From Coprobacillus sp. CAG:605 (GTDB lineage: Bacteria > Bacillota_I > Bacilli_A > RF39 > UBA660): a DNA stretch of 25,581 nt. Position numbers and translations under genes: made by a program. Shown piece after piece: positions 16,134-22,742 of the stretch; the stretch's first letter is position 1; the number at the start of each line of letters is the position of its first letter. The stretch covers positions 1-25,581 of the forward strand of contig HF998248.1 of assembly GCA_000433255.1 (NCBI GenBank). The letters run 5' to 3'. A model generated the notes under the pieces. It saw only the letters and a program-made list of their open reading frames with translations. It was not told the DNA's origin and searched no databases.

Positions 16134-18233
16134 TTATTTATTGTCCTTTTGCTTATTTTCTTGTTCTATAGCAGTTGTTTTAATTTTTGAAGACGCAGAT
16201 CTTAAATTATTGCCAAGTTCGAAGACAACGCTTTTTTGACCAAGCGGTAAATCTCTAAAAATTGCACCACTTTCAATGTTCTCTATAACTTCTTTTCGAT
16301 GATTTAAATAATTTCCATACAAATCAGCACTATCGCCATTTTCGTCGAAGTGACCACCACCGATTGTCGCAGCTTCTTTAATTATTTCAGGATTACTTGC
16401 AAATAATCCCGCAAGTTCTCTTCGTTTAGCAATCATTTCTTGACTATTACTATTTAGTTTTTCATATTCTGCTTTACGTTTATCAACATCAAATTGCTCA
16501 CGTGAAGCCTTTAGTCGTGAAGCTAGTGTTTTCTCATCAATAGTTCCATTGCTAAAATCAGATTGTGCTTTTTTAACACTGGCATCATACACTTGCTCTA
16601 AATCTTTAATTTTTCCAGCTGCCATTTTATCTGCTAATGCTTTCATTTCATCAATTTTATTCTGAATTTCGTCCATTGTAGCAGCTTTACGCAAATTTAA
16701 TTTAGAATTGTATGGTTCATAATCAGCACCAATAGTATTTTTTATATTATTAGCAGTTTCCTTTATGTTATCTATAGCACTTTTCCCAAATCCCGGAGCA
16801 CTCATACCTTGAGCAGTTCCTTTACTAATTGCCTGTCCAACTTCATCCATAGTCTTAGCATTCTTAGCGTTTCTGTAAGAGTAATAAGCCGATGTATACT
16901 TTCTAGGAATTCCAGCTATACCTTTTCCGACTCCTTTCTTAAAGGTGTCAGCAGCATTTTTTAATGATCCATTTTTTAATGCTTGGTGAGTATCTCTAAG
17001 AACTCGTCCAGCACCAACAACACCATTAGCAGTAGCAGCACCAAAACCACCTAAACCAGCCATAGCTTGGAATGCTCCAACCTCAGACAATTTATCTCTA
17101 ATTCCAAGTTTAAAGCCTTTGGAATCAACTCCTGTTATATCACTGATAAGTTTTGGTGCTTCTTTTGCAAATGCAAATAAGCCCAATATTAATAAAGCTT
17201 TTACTAAAAGAGCCGTTACCAAACCAATTTCAGTCACGCAACCATATCCATCATTAAACATAGATGACATATTAAATACCAAATTTGGTAAATTTTCTGC
17301 AATAAAGGCTACTATTACTATAACAAAAATTCTTACAAATATTTCTGTAAAACAAGAAATTGTCTTTTTTAACCAATTTTGGAAAATTTTCTTTTGACCA
17401 GGTATAATTATCGTTAATATAGGAAGTGGAGCTATTAATTGTAAATACGCTAACTTCACTGCTCGTTTAGCAGCGTCAAAACAATAGTTTATCAAAACAT
17501 ATACACAAAACCCACCAGCCAAAGTTGAAATAATAATAAAGTACCCAATTTCCTTGTTCTTAATATTTTTATTAAAATTTCCAAGAGCATCAAAAAGAGT
17601 TTGTTTGCCCGTTCTTACTAACTCAAAAGCTGAGCTTAATGACTGTCCTTCTGAGTCCACAATATTGTCTAATCTTGTATTATATTCTTCTTCGCTTGTA
17701 ATGCCAGCACTATTGTTGTTTGCTTTTTCATCATCTCCAGAAGTTTTGGGATAGTAAAAGCTTTGAAATAATGTGGTTGCAAGATAGGCGCCAGCATCAT
17801 CACTTGATGTCGGATTAGTACCAAGTATCCATTTAGCAATTAAATCATCACATAAAATTATTTTTTGAATTCTATAAGCATAAGAAAATACTGTTGGAAC
17901 AAGAGCAATAGCAACAATTGCAATCGCTATGTTAGGAACAATTTTTCCAAGTGAAGTATCACCTTTCGAAGCTTTGTCAGGATCAATAATTGCAGTCAAA
18001 AGTGCATACGCAACTAAAAATAATGCTATAACGCCTATAATTATATAAACTCTATTTGCTAATGTTGCCAATGTATCTTGACTTAAAACTCTAGCACTAG
18101 CTACAACATTAAATAAATTATATGCATACCCTAATAACTGATAAACAATGCTATCAATAAATAACGATATACCACTTAGAATTGATACTAAAAAATCAGC
18201 AATATTACCACTTAGTGATTCTAATACAGACAT
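16134..18233 (-). CDS. VirB6/TrbL-like polytopic T4SS channel protein with large C-terminal domain
   Basis: The 699-aa protein has about seven hydrophobic helices (near 18-40, 62-82, 98-120, 232-252, 262-278, 295-315, 335-357). An extracellular-looking segment rich in Asp, Asn and Ser lies between helices three and four. KKIFQNWLKKTISCFTEIFVRIFVI is the kind of segment seen in TrbL/VirB6 proteins. Residues 375-699 are soluble: first a Gly/Ala-rich stretch (GLGGFGAATANGVVGAGR), then long charged coiled-coil-like helices. Length and position between the VirB2-like subunits and the PrgI-like protein support a channel role. Assignment to VirB6 rests on topology and context rather than a diagnostic motif. 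Confidence 0.8.
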   Translation of the reverse strand: MSVLESLSGNIADFLVSILSGISLFIDSIVYQLLGYAYNLFNVVASARVLSQDTLATLANRVYIIIGVIALFLVAYALLTAIIDPDKASKGDTSLGKIVPNIAIAIVAIALVPTVFSYAYRIQKIILCDDLIAKWILGTNPTSSDDAGAYLATTLFQSFYYPKTSGDDEKANNNSAGITSEEEYNTRLDNIVDSEGQSLSSAFELVRTGKQTLFDALGNFNKNIKNKEIGYFIIISTLAGGFCVYVLINYCFDAAKRAVKLAYLQLIAPLPILTIIIPGQKKIFQNWLKKTISCFTEIFVRIFVIVIVAFIAENLPNLVFNMSSMFNDGYGCVTEIGLVTALLVKALLILGLFAFAKEAPKLISDITGVDSKGFKLGIRDKLSEVGAFQAMAGLGGFGAATANGVVGAGRVLRDTHQALKNGSLKNAADTFKKGVGKGIAGIPRKYTSAYYSYRNAKNAKTMDEVGQAISKGTAQGMSAPGFGKSAIDNIKETANNIKNTIGADYEPYNSKLNLRKAATMDEIQNKIDEMKALADKMAAGKIKDLEQVYDASVKKAQSDFSNGTIDEKTLASRLKASREQFDVDKRKAEYEKLNSNSQEMIAKRRELAGLFASNPEIIKEAATIGGGHFDENGDSADLYGNYLNHRKEVIENIESGAIFRDLPLGQKSVVFELGNNLRSASSKIKTTAIEQENKQKDNK

Positions 18234-18250
18234 ATAAATTCACATCCTAT

Positions 18251-18643
18251 CTAACTTTCAATATTTGTTCCGATTCCACATACTCCATATACGCCAAATA
18301 TACTAAATACCCAATTTAATATTGTTGGAATTAGAAATAATAACACTGCATAAATTAATCTTTTTACAGTTTTTTTGCCCACTTTAGATAAATCATCTTT
18401 TCCACCAGTAGCTGTAGCTTTAATTAAATCTATAATGGTCATAATAATAACTAGTATTGGCCCAGCTATTTGTATCAACCTAAGTGCATCCTTTAATAAA
18501 GCTGTTAAGTCCTCACCCAATATACCCTGACACAGTTTTACCCCATCATCGGTTTCTGCATAACTAACATTCATATTAACTATAAAAATTAAAAAAGAAA
18601 AAACAATAAATTTCAGTTTATTAAAAGTCTTATTATTTTTCAT
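18251..18643 (-). CDS. VirB2-like subunit with signal peptide (second copy)
   Basis: The 130-aa protein has a clear signal peptide (basic MKNNKTFNKLK, hydrophobic core, then SYAET, likely cleaved after Ala). The mature part has two transmembrane helices separated by a short positive loop, GGKDDLSKVGKKTVKR, which should be cytoplasmic and put both ends outside. Cys residues lie near both mature ends (KLCQG and VCGIG). The loop and second helix resemble those of the 18717-19028 protein, so the two are paralogs. Length, topology and position fit VirB2/TrbC pilins, but sequence motifs in that family are weak. GAGGTGA precedes the ATG. Confidence 0.75.
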   Translation of the reverse strand: MKNNKTFNKLKFIVFSFLIFIVNMNVSYAETDDGVKLCQGILGEDLTALLKDALRLIQIAGPILVIIMTIIDLIKATATGGKDDLSKVGKKTVKRLIYAVLLFLIPTILNWVFSIFGVYGVCGIGTNIES

Positions 18644-18677
18644 AAAAAGTCACCTCAATACAAGGAAATTATAACAT

Positions 18678-18714
18678 AAAAAAAGTAATATTTGTAAAAA
18701 ACATTACTTTTTTT
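18678..18714 (-). terminator. Hairpin terminator between the two VirB2-like genes
   Basis: Perfect 12-base inverted repeat (AAAAAAAGTAAT / ATTACTTTTTTT) around a 13-base loop, symmetric and so able to work in both directions. It follows the stop of the first pilin-like gene by two bases. Since no separate promoter for the rest of the T4SS genes is evident, it probably acts as a leaky attenuator. Confidence 0.75.
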
Positions 18715-18716
18715 AA

Positions 18717-19028
18717 TTATAATCCTAAATATGTCTTACAAGCTGTCCAGCCTTCAGCGTCTTTGCCACCTGAATTAGCAACAGCAGACATTATTAAACC
18801 AACAATTGATGGTATAAAGAATATAACAACAGCAGCCATTGCACGCATTGCAAATGATTTTAAAGATTTTTTAATTTCATCATCTTTAGAGCCAACAACA
18901 GCTTTTCCCACATCCATCATACCAAATACAATTAATAACATAGGTATAACGATTTTAAATGCTGTAATTACATATCCTATTAAGGTTAACAAACCTTGTA
19001 AGTTTCCACAAAATGTTCCAGCGTCCAT
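18717..19028 (-). CDS. VirB2-like subunit, promoter-proximal copy
   Basis: The 103-aa protein has two hydrophobic helices (about 14-38 and 60-82) flanking the loop GSKDDEIKKSLKSFAMR, expected to face the cytoplasm. The short N-terminal tip (MDAGTFCG) and the C-terminal tail (GWTACKTYLGL) should both lie outside, each with one Cys. No cleavable signal peptide is present, unlike its paralog at 18251. A GTG at 19034 is in frame, but AGGAG is correctly spaced for the ATG at 19028. It is the first gene of the T4SS unit, behind a near-consensus promoter and followed at once by a terminator. That arrangement suits an abundant structural subunit. The VirB2 assignment is by topology and context. Confidence 0.75.
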   Translation of the reverse strand: MDAGTFCGNLQGLLTLIGYVITAFKIVIPMLLIVFGMMDVGKAVVGSKDDEIKKSLKSFAMRAMAAVVIFFIPSIVGLIMSAVANSGGKDAEGWTACKTYLGL

Positions 19029-19055
19029 AAACACATCTCCTCTTTCATAACTCTA

Positions 19056-19084
19056 ATTTTATAAGAAAACTAAGCCATTGTCAA
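19056..19084 (-). promoter_or_regulatory. Strong promoter of the T4SS operon
   Basis: Perfect TTGACA (-35, minus strand, 19079-19084), a 17-base spacer and TAAAAT (-10, 19056-19061), followed by a short leader and AGGAG before the first VirB2-like gene. Confidence 0.85.
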
Positions 19085-19145
19085 GCAATATTTACGCACA
19101 TTTTACGGGCATAATAGAGTTATTATATAAAAATATAAATATTAG

Positions 19146-19175
19146 AAAAAAACTCTATAGGTTTTCCTATAAAGT
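19146..19175 (-). terminator. Terminator of the pilin-like/TadZ-like operon
   Basis: Minus-strand hairpin ACTTTATAGG / CCTATAGAGT with an AAAA loop (10 pairs including one U-G), followed by seven T. It begins at the stop codon of the TadZ-like gene. Confidence 0.85.
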
Positions 19176-20227
19176 TATTCATCTTTTACAATGCCAAATA
19201 ATTTTCCAACCGGTTTCTTAACCCCACCACTAGGAATCTGTTTATCAAATCCCAATTTATATAATAAATCATTAAGTATAGGATTCTTCTCTTTCTTATC
19301 ATCTAAAGGTGGTATTGCATCAAAAACCTTACATCTTGATTCATATTCAAAATCTTTAATATCTTTCTCACTTAAAAGACTCTTATTTAAAACTATTTTA
19401 TAATTACGCATTTTTTCTAAAATCATTCTATCGGTACGAATCATTTTATTTAACTTAATAGTAGAAGGTTCAATTAGATGAATTACTTCCTTAATTGATG
19501 TTATTTTAGGTGATTCATTAATATCAACTAAGATAACATCATATCTACTATTAGGATTTTTAATAATAGAATCTAACTCTCCAGTTGTAACACTTCTTAA
19601 ATCACTATCATTAAAATACATAAAATCATTCTTATCTACTTCTACTGCTAAAACACTATAATTAGCATCTAACTGCTTCTTTAACATATAAGTTAATGTT
19701 GTAGCCCCCGCATCCGTAGTTAAATTCTTAATGGCAATAACCCTCGAACCCATAAATACTTTATTTACTGATTCGTTAATAAAATTAGAGTTAATACTAC
19801 CCGGCGCCAAATTTATATTAGTTCCACTAGTACCACCAGTCGCTCCACCTAAAATATGGTATTGCGCTACATCTTTATAAGTATTAGGGTTATCTATTAA
19901 ATACACAATAGAATCAATATTTTTAGTAAAATTATATATTCCCATTGATACTAAACTAGATAAATACATAGGTGAGTTAACTTCTTTTGAATCATCTAAA
20001 AGAAGTATTACTTTACTCATATCTAACCCAAATGATAACTTTTGAATATTAGCAATATTACGATAATCCTTAACTGCTGTAATATCTAGAATCATTTTAT
20101 TAAAGAAGAAGTTTTGAAAATTACTTACAATTACTTCTGCATCATATTCTCCTCTAACATTCTTTATTACATCAATATTTAAATTAGATAACATTTCACT
20201 ATATCTATTCGAAATAATTACGTTCAT
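19175..20227 (-). CDS. TadZ/CpaE-like (ParA/MinD-superfamily) protein with degenerate P-loop
   Basis: The 350-aa protein has an N-terminal receiver-like alpha/beta region (1-115, with KVILLLDDS and SMGIYNFTKNI), a Gly/Thr/Asn linker (127-147), and a MinD-like fold from about 160 (SRVIAIKNLTTDAGATTLTYMLKK, SVLAVEVDKNDF, YDVILVDINESP). CpaE/TadZ proteins have this receiver-plus-ATPase layout and localise Tad pilus machinery at the membrane. At the P-loop position, where KGGxGKT is expected, the sequence reads TTDAGATT, so both lysines are missing and ATP hydrolysis is doubtful. It is the last gene of the operon that makes four pilin-like proteins, with AAGGAGG 4 bases before its ATG. Tad ATPase and platform genes are absent from the window. 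Confidence 0.7.
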   Translation of the reverse strand: MNVIISNRYSEMLSNLNIDVIKNVRGEYDAEVIVSNFQNFFFNKMILDITAVKDYRNIANIQKLSFGLDMSKVILLLDDSKEVNSPMYLSSLVSMGIYNFTKNIDSIVYLIDNPNTYKDVAQYHILGGATGGTSGTNINLAPGSINSNFINESVNKVFMGSRVIAIKNLTTDAGATTLTYMLKKQLDANYSVLAVEVDKNDFMYFNDSDLRSVTTGELDSIIKNPNSRYDVILVDINESPKITSIKEVIHLIEPSTIKLNKMIRTDRMILEKMRNYKIVLNKSLLSEKDIKDFEYESRCKVFDAIPPLDDKKEKNPILNDLLYKLGFDKQIPSGGVKKPVGKLFGIVKDE

Positions 20228-20239
20228 AAATCCTCCTTG

Positions 20240-20731
20240 TTATAGACCATAAGCCCTATCTAAATCAATAGTTCTTCCCCCAGCATTAAAAGTAAACAAA
20301 TTACCTAATATTGGTAAATCGGTTCTCGTAAAAAATATTACTCTAAAGTAACTTCTTCCCGGTTTAGCACTATTATATCCTGATACTCTTTTAATACAAT
20401 AATAATACTTAGTACCAGAATTAGAAGTCTCAAAGTTACCAAAAGACCCATCACTTAATGACCTTGCCCCATAATAATCATCAGGACAAGTACCAGTCTC
20501 TTTATAACCACTACCTAATAAATAATTATTTATAATAGCAATACTTCCCGCACTAGTAGACCCACTACTGCTATCGGTTAAACCCTCATATTTTTCTAAA
20601 ATCGATATTACTTCATTTTTTACTTTAAAAGTTTTAGAATAATTTATTGTAATAGCTAAATACGCCGAAAATATCAAAATAAAAATTATTGCTAATTGAA
20701 ATATCCAGGTTGACCCAACTGATTCACGCAT
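20240..20731 (-). CDS. Pilin-like single-helix exported protein, MRESVG type (A)
   Basis: The 163-aa protein has a short N-terminal tip (MRESVG), one hydrophobic helix (about 10-28, FQLAIIFILIFSAYLAITI), then a Lys/Glu helical continuation (SKTFKVKNEVISILEKYEGL). A soluble C-terminal domain follows, with CPDDYYG, YYYCIKRVSGY and FRVIFFTRTDLPILGNLFTF. It is clearly related to the next gene upstream (20734-21201). Both end in an F-[FS]-x-D-[LI]-P-I-[LI]-G-x-[LM]-F-x-F segment. The overall plan resembles TadE-like minor pilins or type IV pseudopilins, though the usual E+5 residue is missing. I do not recognise a named family. Confidence 0.75.
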   Translation of the reverse strand: MRESVGSTWIFQLAIIFILIFSAYLAITINYSKTFKVKNEVISILEKYEGLTDSSSGSTSAGSIAIINNYLLGSGYKETGTCPDDYYGARSLSDGSFGNFETSNSGTKYYYCIKRVSGYNSAKPGRSYFRVIFFTRTDLPILGNLFTFNAGGRTIDLDRAYGL

Positions 20732-20733
20732 AA

Positions 20734-21201
20734 TTATACACCATCCTCTACTGGATAGTAAATATTTTTTGAAGTACCAATCAAATTAAAATTAAACATC
20801 TTTCCAATTATAGGAATATCTAAAGAAAAAAACACTTTAACTTTATAATATTTAACACTTGGAAATTGATTATATTTATCTGACATATTACTATTAACAC
20901 TTACAGTTTTAATACAAAACATTGCTTTATCTTGTGATTCACTATTAATAGTATATCCTATCCCATCATATTCATTATCACATTTACCAGTAGAACGATA
21001 TCCTACAGTATTCATATATTCTCTTATTTCTTCTAAAGTACTACTATCTAATCCATTATGTTTATGAATTATATTAAGCATTTCATTTTTAACATTATAG
21101 GCTTTAGTTTGATTAACAGATATGCAAAGATATCCAGAAAATAGCAAGATAAAAACTATAACGATATTAGTTAACCCTAGTGCTCCTACAGACTCTTTCA
21201 T
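20734..21201 (-). CDS. Pilin-like single-helix exported protein, MKESVG type (B)
   Basis: The 155-aa paralog of the 20240-20731 product. It has MKESVG, a hydrophobic helix (about 12-30), a KAYNVKNEMLNIIHKHNGL amphipathic extension, CDNEYDGIGY, CIKTVSV, and the closing FFSLDIPIIGKMFNF segment. The two share helix, a spaced pair of Cys and the C-terminal motif, which indicates duplication within the operon. The genes are separated by two bases. No known enzyme motif is present. Surface or secretion-machine minor subunit is inferred. Confidence 0.75.
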   Translation of the reverse strand: MKESVGALGLTNIVIVFILLFSGYLCISVNQTKAYNVKNEMLNIIHKHNGLDSSTLEEIREYMNTVGYRSTGKCDNEYDGIGYTINSESQDKAMFCIKTVSVNSNMSDKYNQFPSVKYYKVKVFFSLDIPIIGKMFNFNLIGTSKNIYYPVEDGV

Positions 21202-21207
21202 ACCCTT

Positions 21208-21435
21208 TTATCCTTTCCATGGACAATATATTGTGCTGTCTTTATAATGACACGTAACCCTAGTACAACCACCAGGGTCCGTACATTTCTCACAATATGC
21301 TTTACTACATTTAGTATTAGCGTCCATATTATTTTTAATACTAGGCCATATTATGGTATAGAAAAAAGCCATAAGAAGCCCTACGGCTATTACAACTACA
21401 ATAGTTGAATTTAATTCTCCTGTGGCTTCTTTCAT
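21208..21435 (-). CDS. Small Cys-rich single-helix protein, MKEATG type (A)
   Basis: The 75-aa protein has MKEATGELNSTIV, a hydrophobic helix (about 10-30) ending at a Trp-Pro (IWPSI), then an exported-looking tail with seven Cys in about 40 residues: CSKAYCEKCTDPGGC, then two further Cys groups. It is a near relative of the upstream 83-aa protein. The N-terminal [KR]E-x-x-G tip is shared with the two larger downstream proteins. Disulfide bonding or metal binding by the tail is inferred. It could be a major pilin-like subunit. No family name recognised. Confidence 0.75.
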   Translation of the reverse strand: MKEATGELNSTIVVVIAVGLLMAFFYTIIWPSIKNNMDANTKCSKAYCEKCTDPGGCTRVTCHYKDSTIYCPWKG

Positions 21436-21447
21436 ATTAATGCCTCA

Positions 21448-21699
21448 CTAATTTTTAAAGGTACATTTGCCTTCCCAAGTAGCATCTCCATTTTCGTCAT
21501 ATGCTTGACAAGAATTACATACTTGGCTTCCGTTTCCCTTATCTTGGCAATCACTACATTGAGCAGTAGCACAATAAGTATTAGCTTTAATACTATTTTG
21601 AATATTTGGCCAAACAAAGGCATAGAAGAATGCAGCAACAGCAGCTATAGCAACTACTGTTACAACTGTCATATTTAATTCACCAGTAGCTTCTTTCAT
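21448..21699 (-). CDS. Small Cys-rich single-helix protein, MKEATG type (B)
   Basis: The 83-aa protein is the first gene of the operon, with AAGGAGG 10 bases before its ATG. It has MKEATGELNMTVV, an Ala/Val-rich helix (about 10-30) ending FVWPNIQNSIKANTYC, then a tail with seven Cys (CATAQCSDCQDKGNGS, VCNSCQ, GKC). It aligns with the 75-aa downstream protein over the whole helix and into the Cys-rich part. Being first behind a good promoter, it may be the most abundant product. Pilin-like by plan only. Function unknown. Confidence 0.75.
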   Translation of the reverse strand: MKEATGELNMTVVTVVAIAAVAAFFYAFVWPNIQNSIKANTYCATAQCSDCQDKGNGSQVCNSCQAYDENGDATWEGKCTFKN

Positions 21700-21730
21700 A
21701 TTTTATCTTTCCTCCTTATCGTATAAATTT

Positions 21731-21759
21731 ATTATATAAAATTTTTTTCAAATTTACAA
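21731..21759 (-). promoter_or_regulatory. Promoter of the pilin-like operon
   Basis: Minus-strand TTGTAA (-35, 21754-21759), 17-base spacer and perfect TATAAT (-10, 21731-21736), followed by a short leader with AAGGAGG. A small inverted repeat (TCATTTT / AAAATGA on plus) lies just upstream, near 21763-21778. Confidence 0.7.
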
Positions 21760-21778
21760 TATCATTTTAAAAAATGAC

Positions 21779-21808
21779 AAAAAAACTAGGTATAAATATC
21801 CCCTAGTT
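21779..21808 (-). terminator. Terminator downstream of the toxN remnant
   Basis: Minus-strand hairpin AACTAGG / CCTAGTT (7 bp, 11-base loop) followed by seven T. It ends the toxin-antitoxin transcript, about 155 bases after the toxN stop. Confidence 0.8.
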
Positions 21809-21964
21809 CAACACAAATTATATATCTTTTACTATCACTTTTAACTGAATGTGAGAGCAGCCTTGAAAAGATCATAGTCCCTATGAGCTTTTCCTTCAAT
21901 TACTTTGACATCAAAGCTATAACTTTATAGGCAAAAGAAAACTGGGCTTAACAAATCTCCTAGC
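21809..21964 (-). other. 3' untranslated stretch of the toxN unit with a hairpin
   Basis: No convincing gene. On either strand, 21865-21877 pairs with 21881-21893 (12 of 13 positions, 3-base loop). Parts of the hairpin (CATAGTCC at 21873-21880 and TATGAGCTTTTCCT at 21882-21895 on plus) recur in the same order around the toxI promoter at 22727-22760. Confidence 0.5.
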
Positions 21965-22464
21965 TTATCTAATGTTATCAACAATATAATCATGACATTT
22001 TTTCTCTAATAATCTAAAATTGCAACAGCGGTCAAGCACATTTGGATAAAGTCTTTTATTATTATACTGTTCATGAAAATGAACTAATTTTTTTAAAATT
22101 ATTTTTCTATCTTTGTTAATTGAAGACAGCTGGTTTTCCAATAGAAGTTTGTATTTAGCATCTTTAATAGTTGGAATTACTTCTGTTAGTTCTTCGATAG
22201 GACATGGTATCATATTGTTAAAATTGATTACACCTAATTTTCCATCTTCTATTAACCAAATTCAACAGCTTTTTTCTTCATTTTTTGATGTTTCGGTTTT
22301 GGAGAAGAAAGAGGAGCAAAATAATTATTTCCATTATATTTATACAATATTCCAACATATGGTCGGGTGTGATTTTTATTAAAAAGTACTCTAGTGTCAA
22401 ATTTTCTTAAATATTCAACATATCTTTCAGAAATATAGTATAAATTTAATCTATTCGGTTCCAT
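21965..22464 (-). pseudogene. toxN: ToxN/AbiQ-family endoribonuclease toxin, broken by a one-base frameshift
   Basis: Type III toxin. Family members are endoribonucleases held inactive by a repeat RNA and often act in phage abortive infection. The first 69 codons read in one frame: YYISERYVEYLRKFD, RPYVGILY and YFAPLSSPKPKHQKM, which contains the conserved Ser region (S53/S54). A TAA follows at 22252-22254. One base back, in the -1 frame, the reading continues as WLIEDGKLGVINFNNMIPC to RCCNFRLLEKKC and a stop at 21965. Restoring one T at the TTT at 22258-22260 gives a 166-aa protein of normal family length. Start: ATG at 22464 with AGGAG five bases upstream. A real inactivation or a homopolymer sequencing error are both possible. 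A classical slippery heptamer is absent. Confidence 0.9.
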
Positions 22465-22479
22465 ATACACTCCTAATTT

Positions 22480-22503
22480 AAAAGCTAGGCAATTCTACCT
22501 AGC
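22480..22503 (-). terminator. Leaky terminator between antitoxin repeats and toxN
   Basis: Minus-strand hairpin GCTAGG / CCTAGC (6 bp, 8-base loop) followed by only four T, 16 bases before the toxN start. Type III systems normally carry such a weak terminator here, setting the RNA-to-toxin ratio. Confidence 0.75.
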
Positions 22504-22736
22504 GCTTTTTTAACTCCCATTAAGGCTTGGGTACTCCAACTTTTTTAATTCCCACTATGGCTTGGGTACTCCAACTTTTTTAATTCCCACTATGGCTTGG
22601 GTACTCCAACTTTTTTAATTCCCACTATGGCTTGGGTACTCCAACTTTTTTAATTCCCATAACCGCTTTTAGAGGATAATAATCATTCAAAACAATTTCA
22701 AATGACCCCTCCGGTGGGACCAAGCCCATAGTCCTC
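22484..22736 (-). ncRNA. toxI: ToxI-like antitoxin RNA with leader
   Basis: Non-coding RNA predicted to run from just after the TATAAT at 22743-22748, through an unrelated leader of about 75 bases, into the tandem repeats, and to end at the hairpin at 22484-22503. In type III systems the toxin cuts the precursor into single repeat units, which fold as pseudoknots and bind it. Each unit has an A-rich tract (AAAAAAG), the kind of site family toxins cut. The leader holds an inverted repeat, TTTTAGAGGA (22667-22676) with TCCTCTAAAA (22732-22741). Exact ends are inferred. Confidence 0.8.
22504..22660 (-). repeat. 35-nt tandem repeats of the antitoxin RNA, about 4.5 units
   Basis: Three identical 35-base units at 22526-22560, 22561-22595 and 22596-22630, with no spacers. 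A partial, 5'-diverged copy lies at 22631-22660 and a partial degenerate copy at 22504-22525. On the transcribed strand each unit contains CCATAGTGGGAATT, AAAAAAG, GTTGGAGTACC and CAAG. Within a unit TTGG can pair with CCAA, and across unit borders CCCA with TGGG, compatible with a pseudoknot fold. Confidence 0.95.
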
Positions 22737-22742
22737 TAAAAT

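Noticed and set aside
17119..17397. 92-codon open frame on plus
   Set aside because: Antisense to a transmembrane-rich part of the VirB6-like gene, no start signal and no neighbours on that strand.
21432..21638. 68-codon open frame on minus
   Set aside because: It lies out of frame inside the 83-aa Cys-rich gene (21448-21699), which has the better start site and a paralog next to it.
8363..21759. A complete integrative conjugative element
   Set aside because: No relaxase, integrase or flanking direct repeats are visible, and neighbours are ordinary chromosomal genes.
21809..21964. A known structured RNA such as 6S, SRP RNA or tmRNA
   Set aside because: One short hairpin is visible, but none of the conserved segments of these RNAs could be recognised; the stretch is better read as the 3' end of the toxin transcript.
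22240..22280. Programmed -1 frameshift to make full-length ToxN
   Set aside because: The required X-XXY-YYZ slippery heptamer in the zero frame is not present before the stop, and no strong downstream stem was found. Mutation or sequencing error is simpler.
22113..22382. 89-codon open frame on plus
   Set aside because: Antisense to toxN, no ribosome binding site, no recognisable protein; explained by low codon constraint in AT-rich sequence.
22504..22660. CRISPR array
   Set aside because: The 35-base units are directly adjacent with no spacers, and no cas genes are near. A ToxN-like gene follows immediately, which fits an antitoxin RNA instead.
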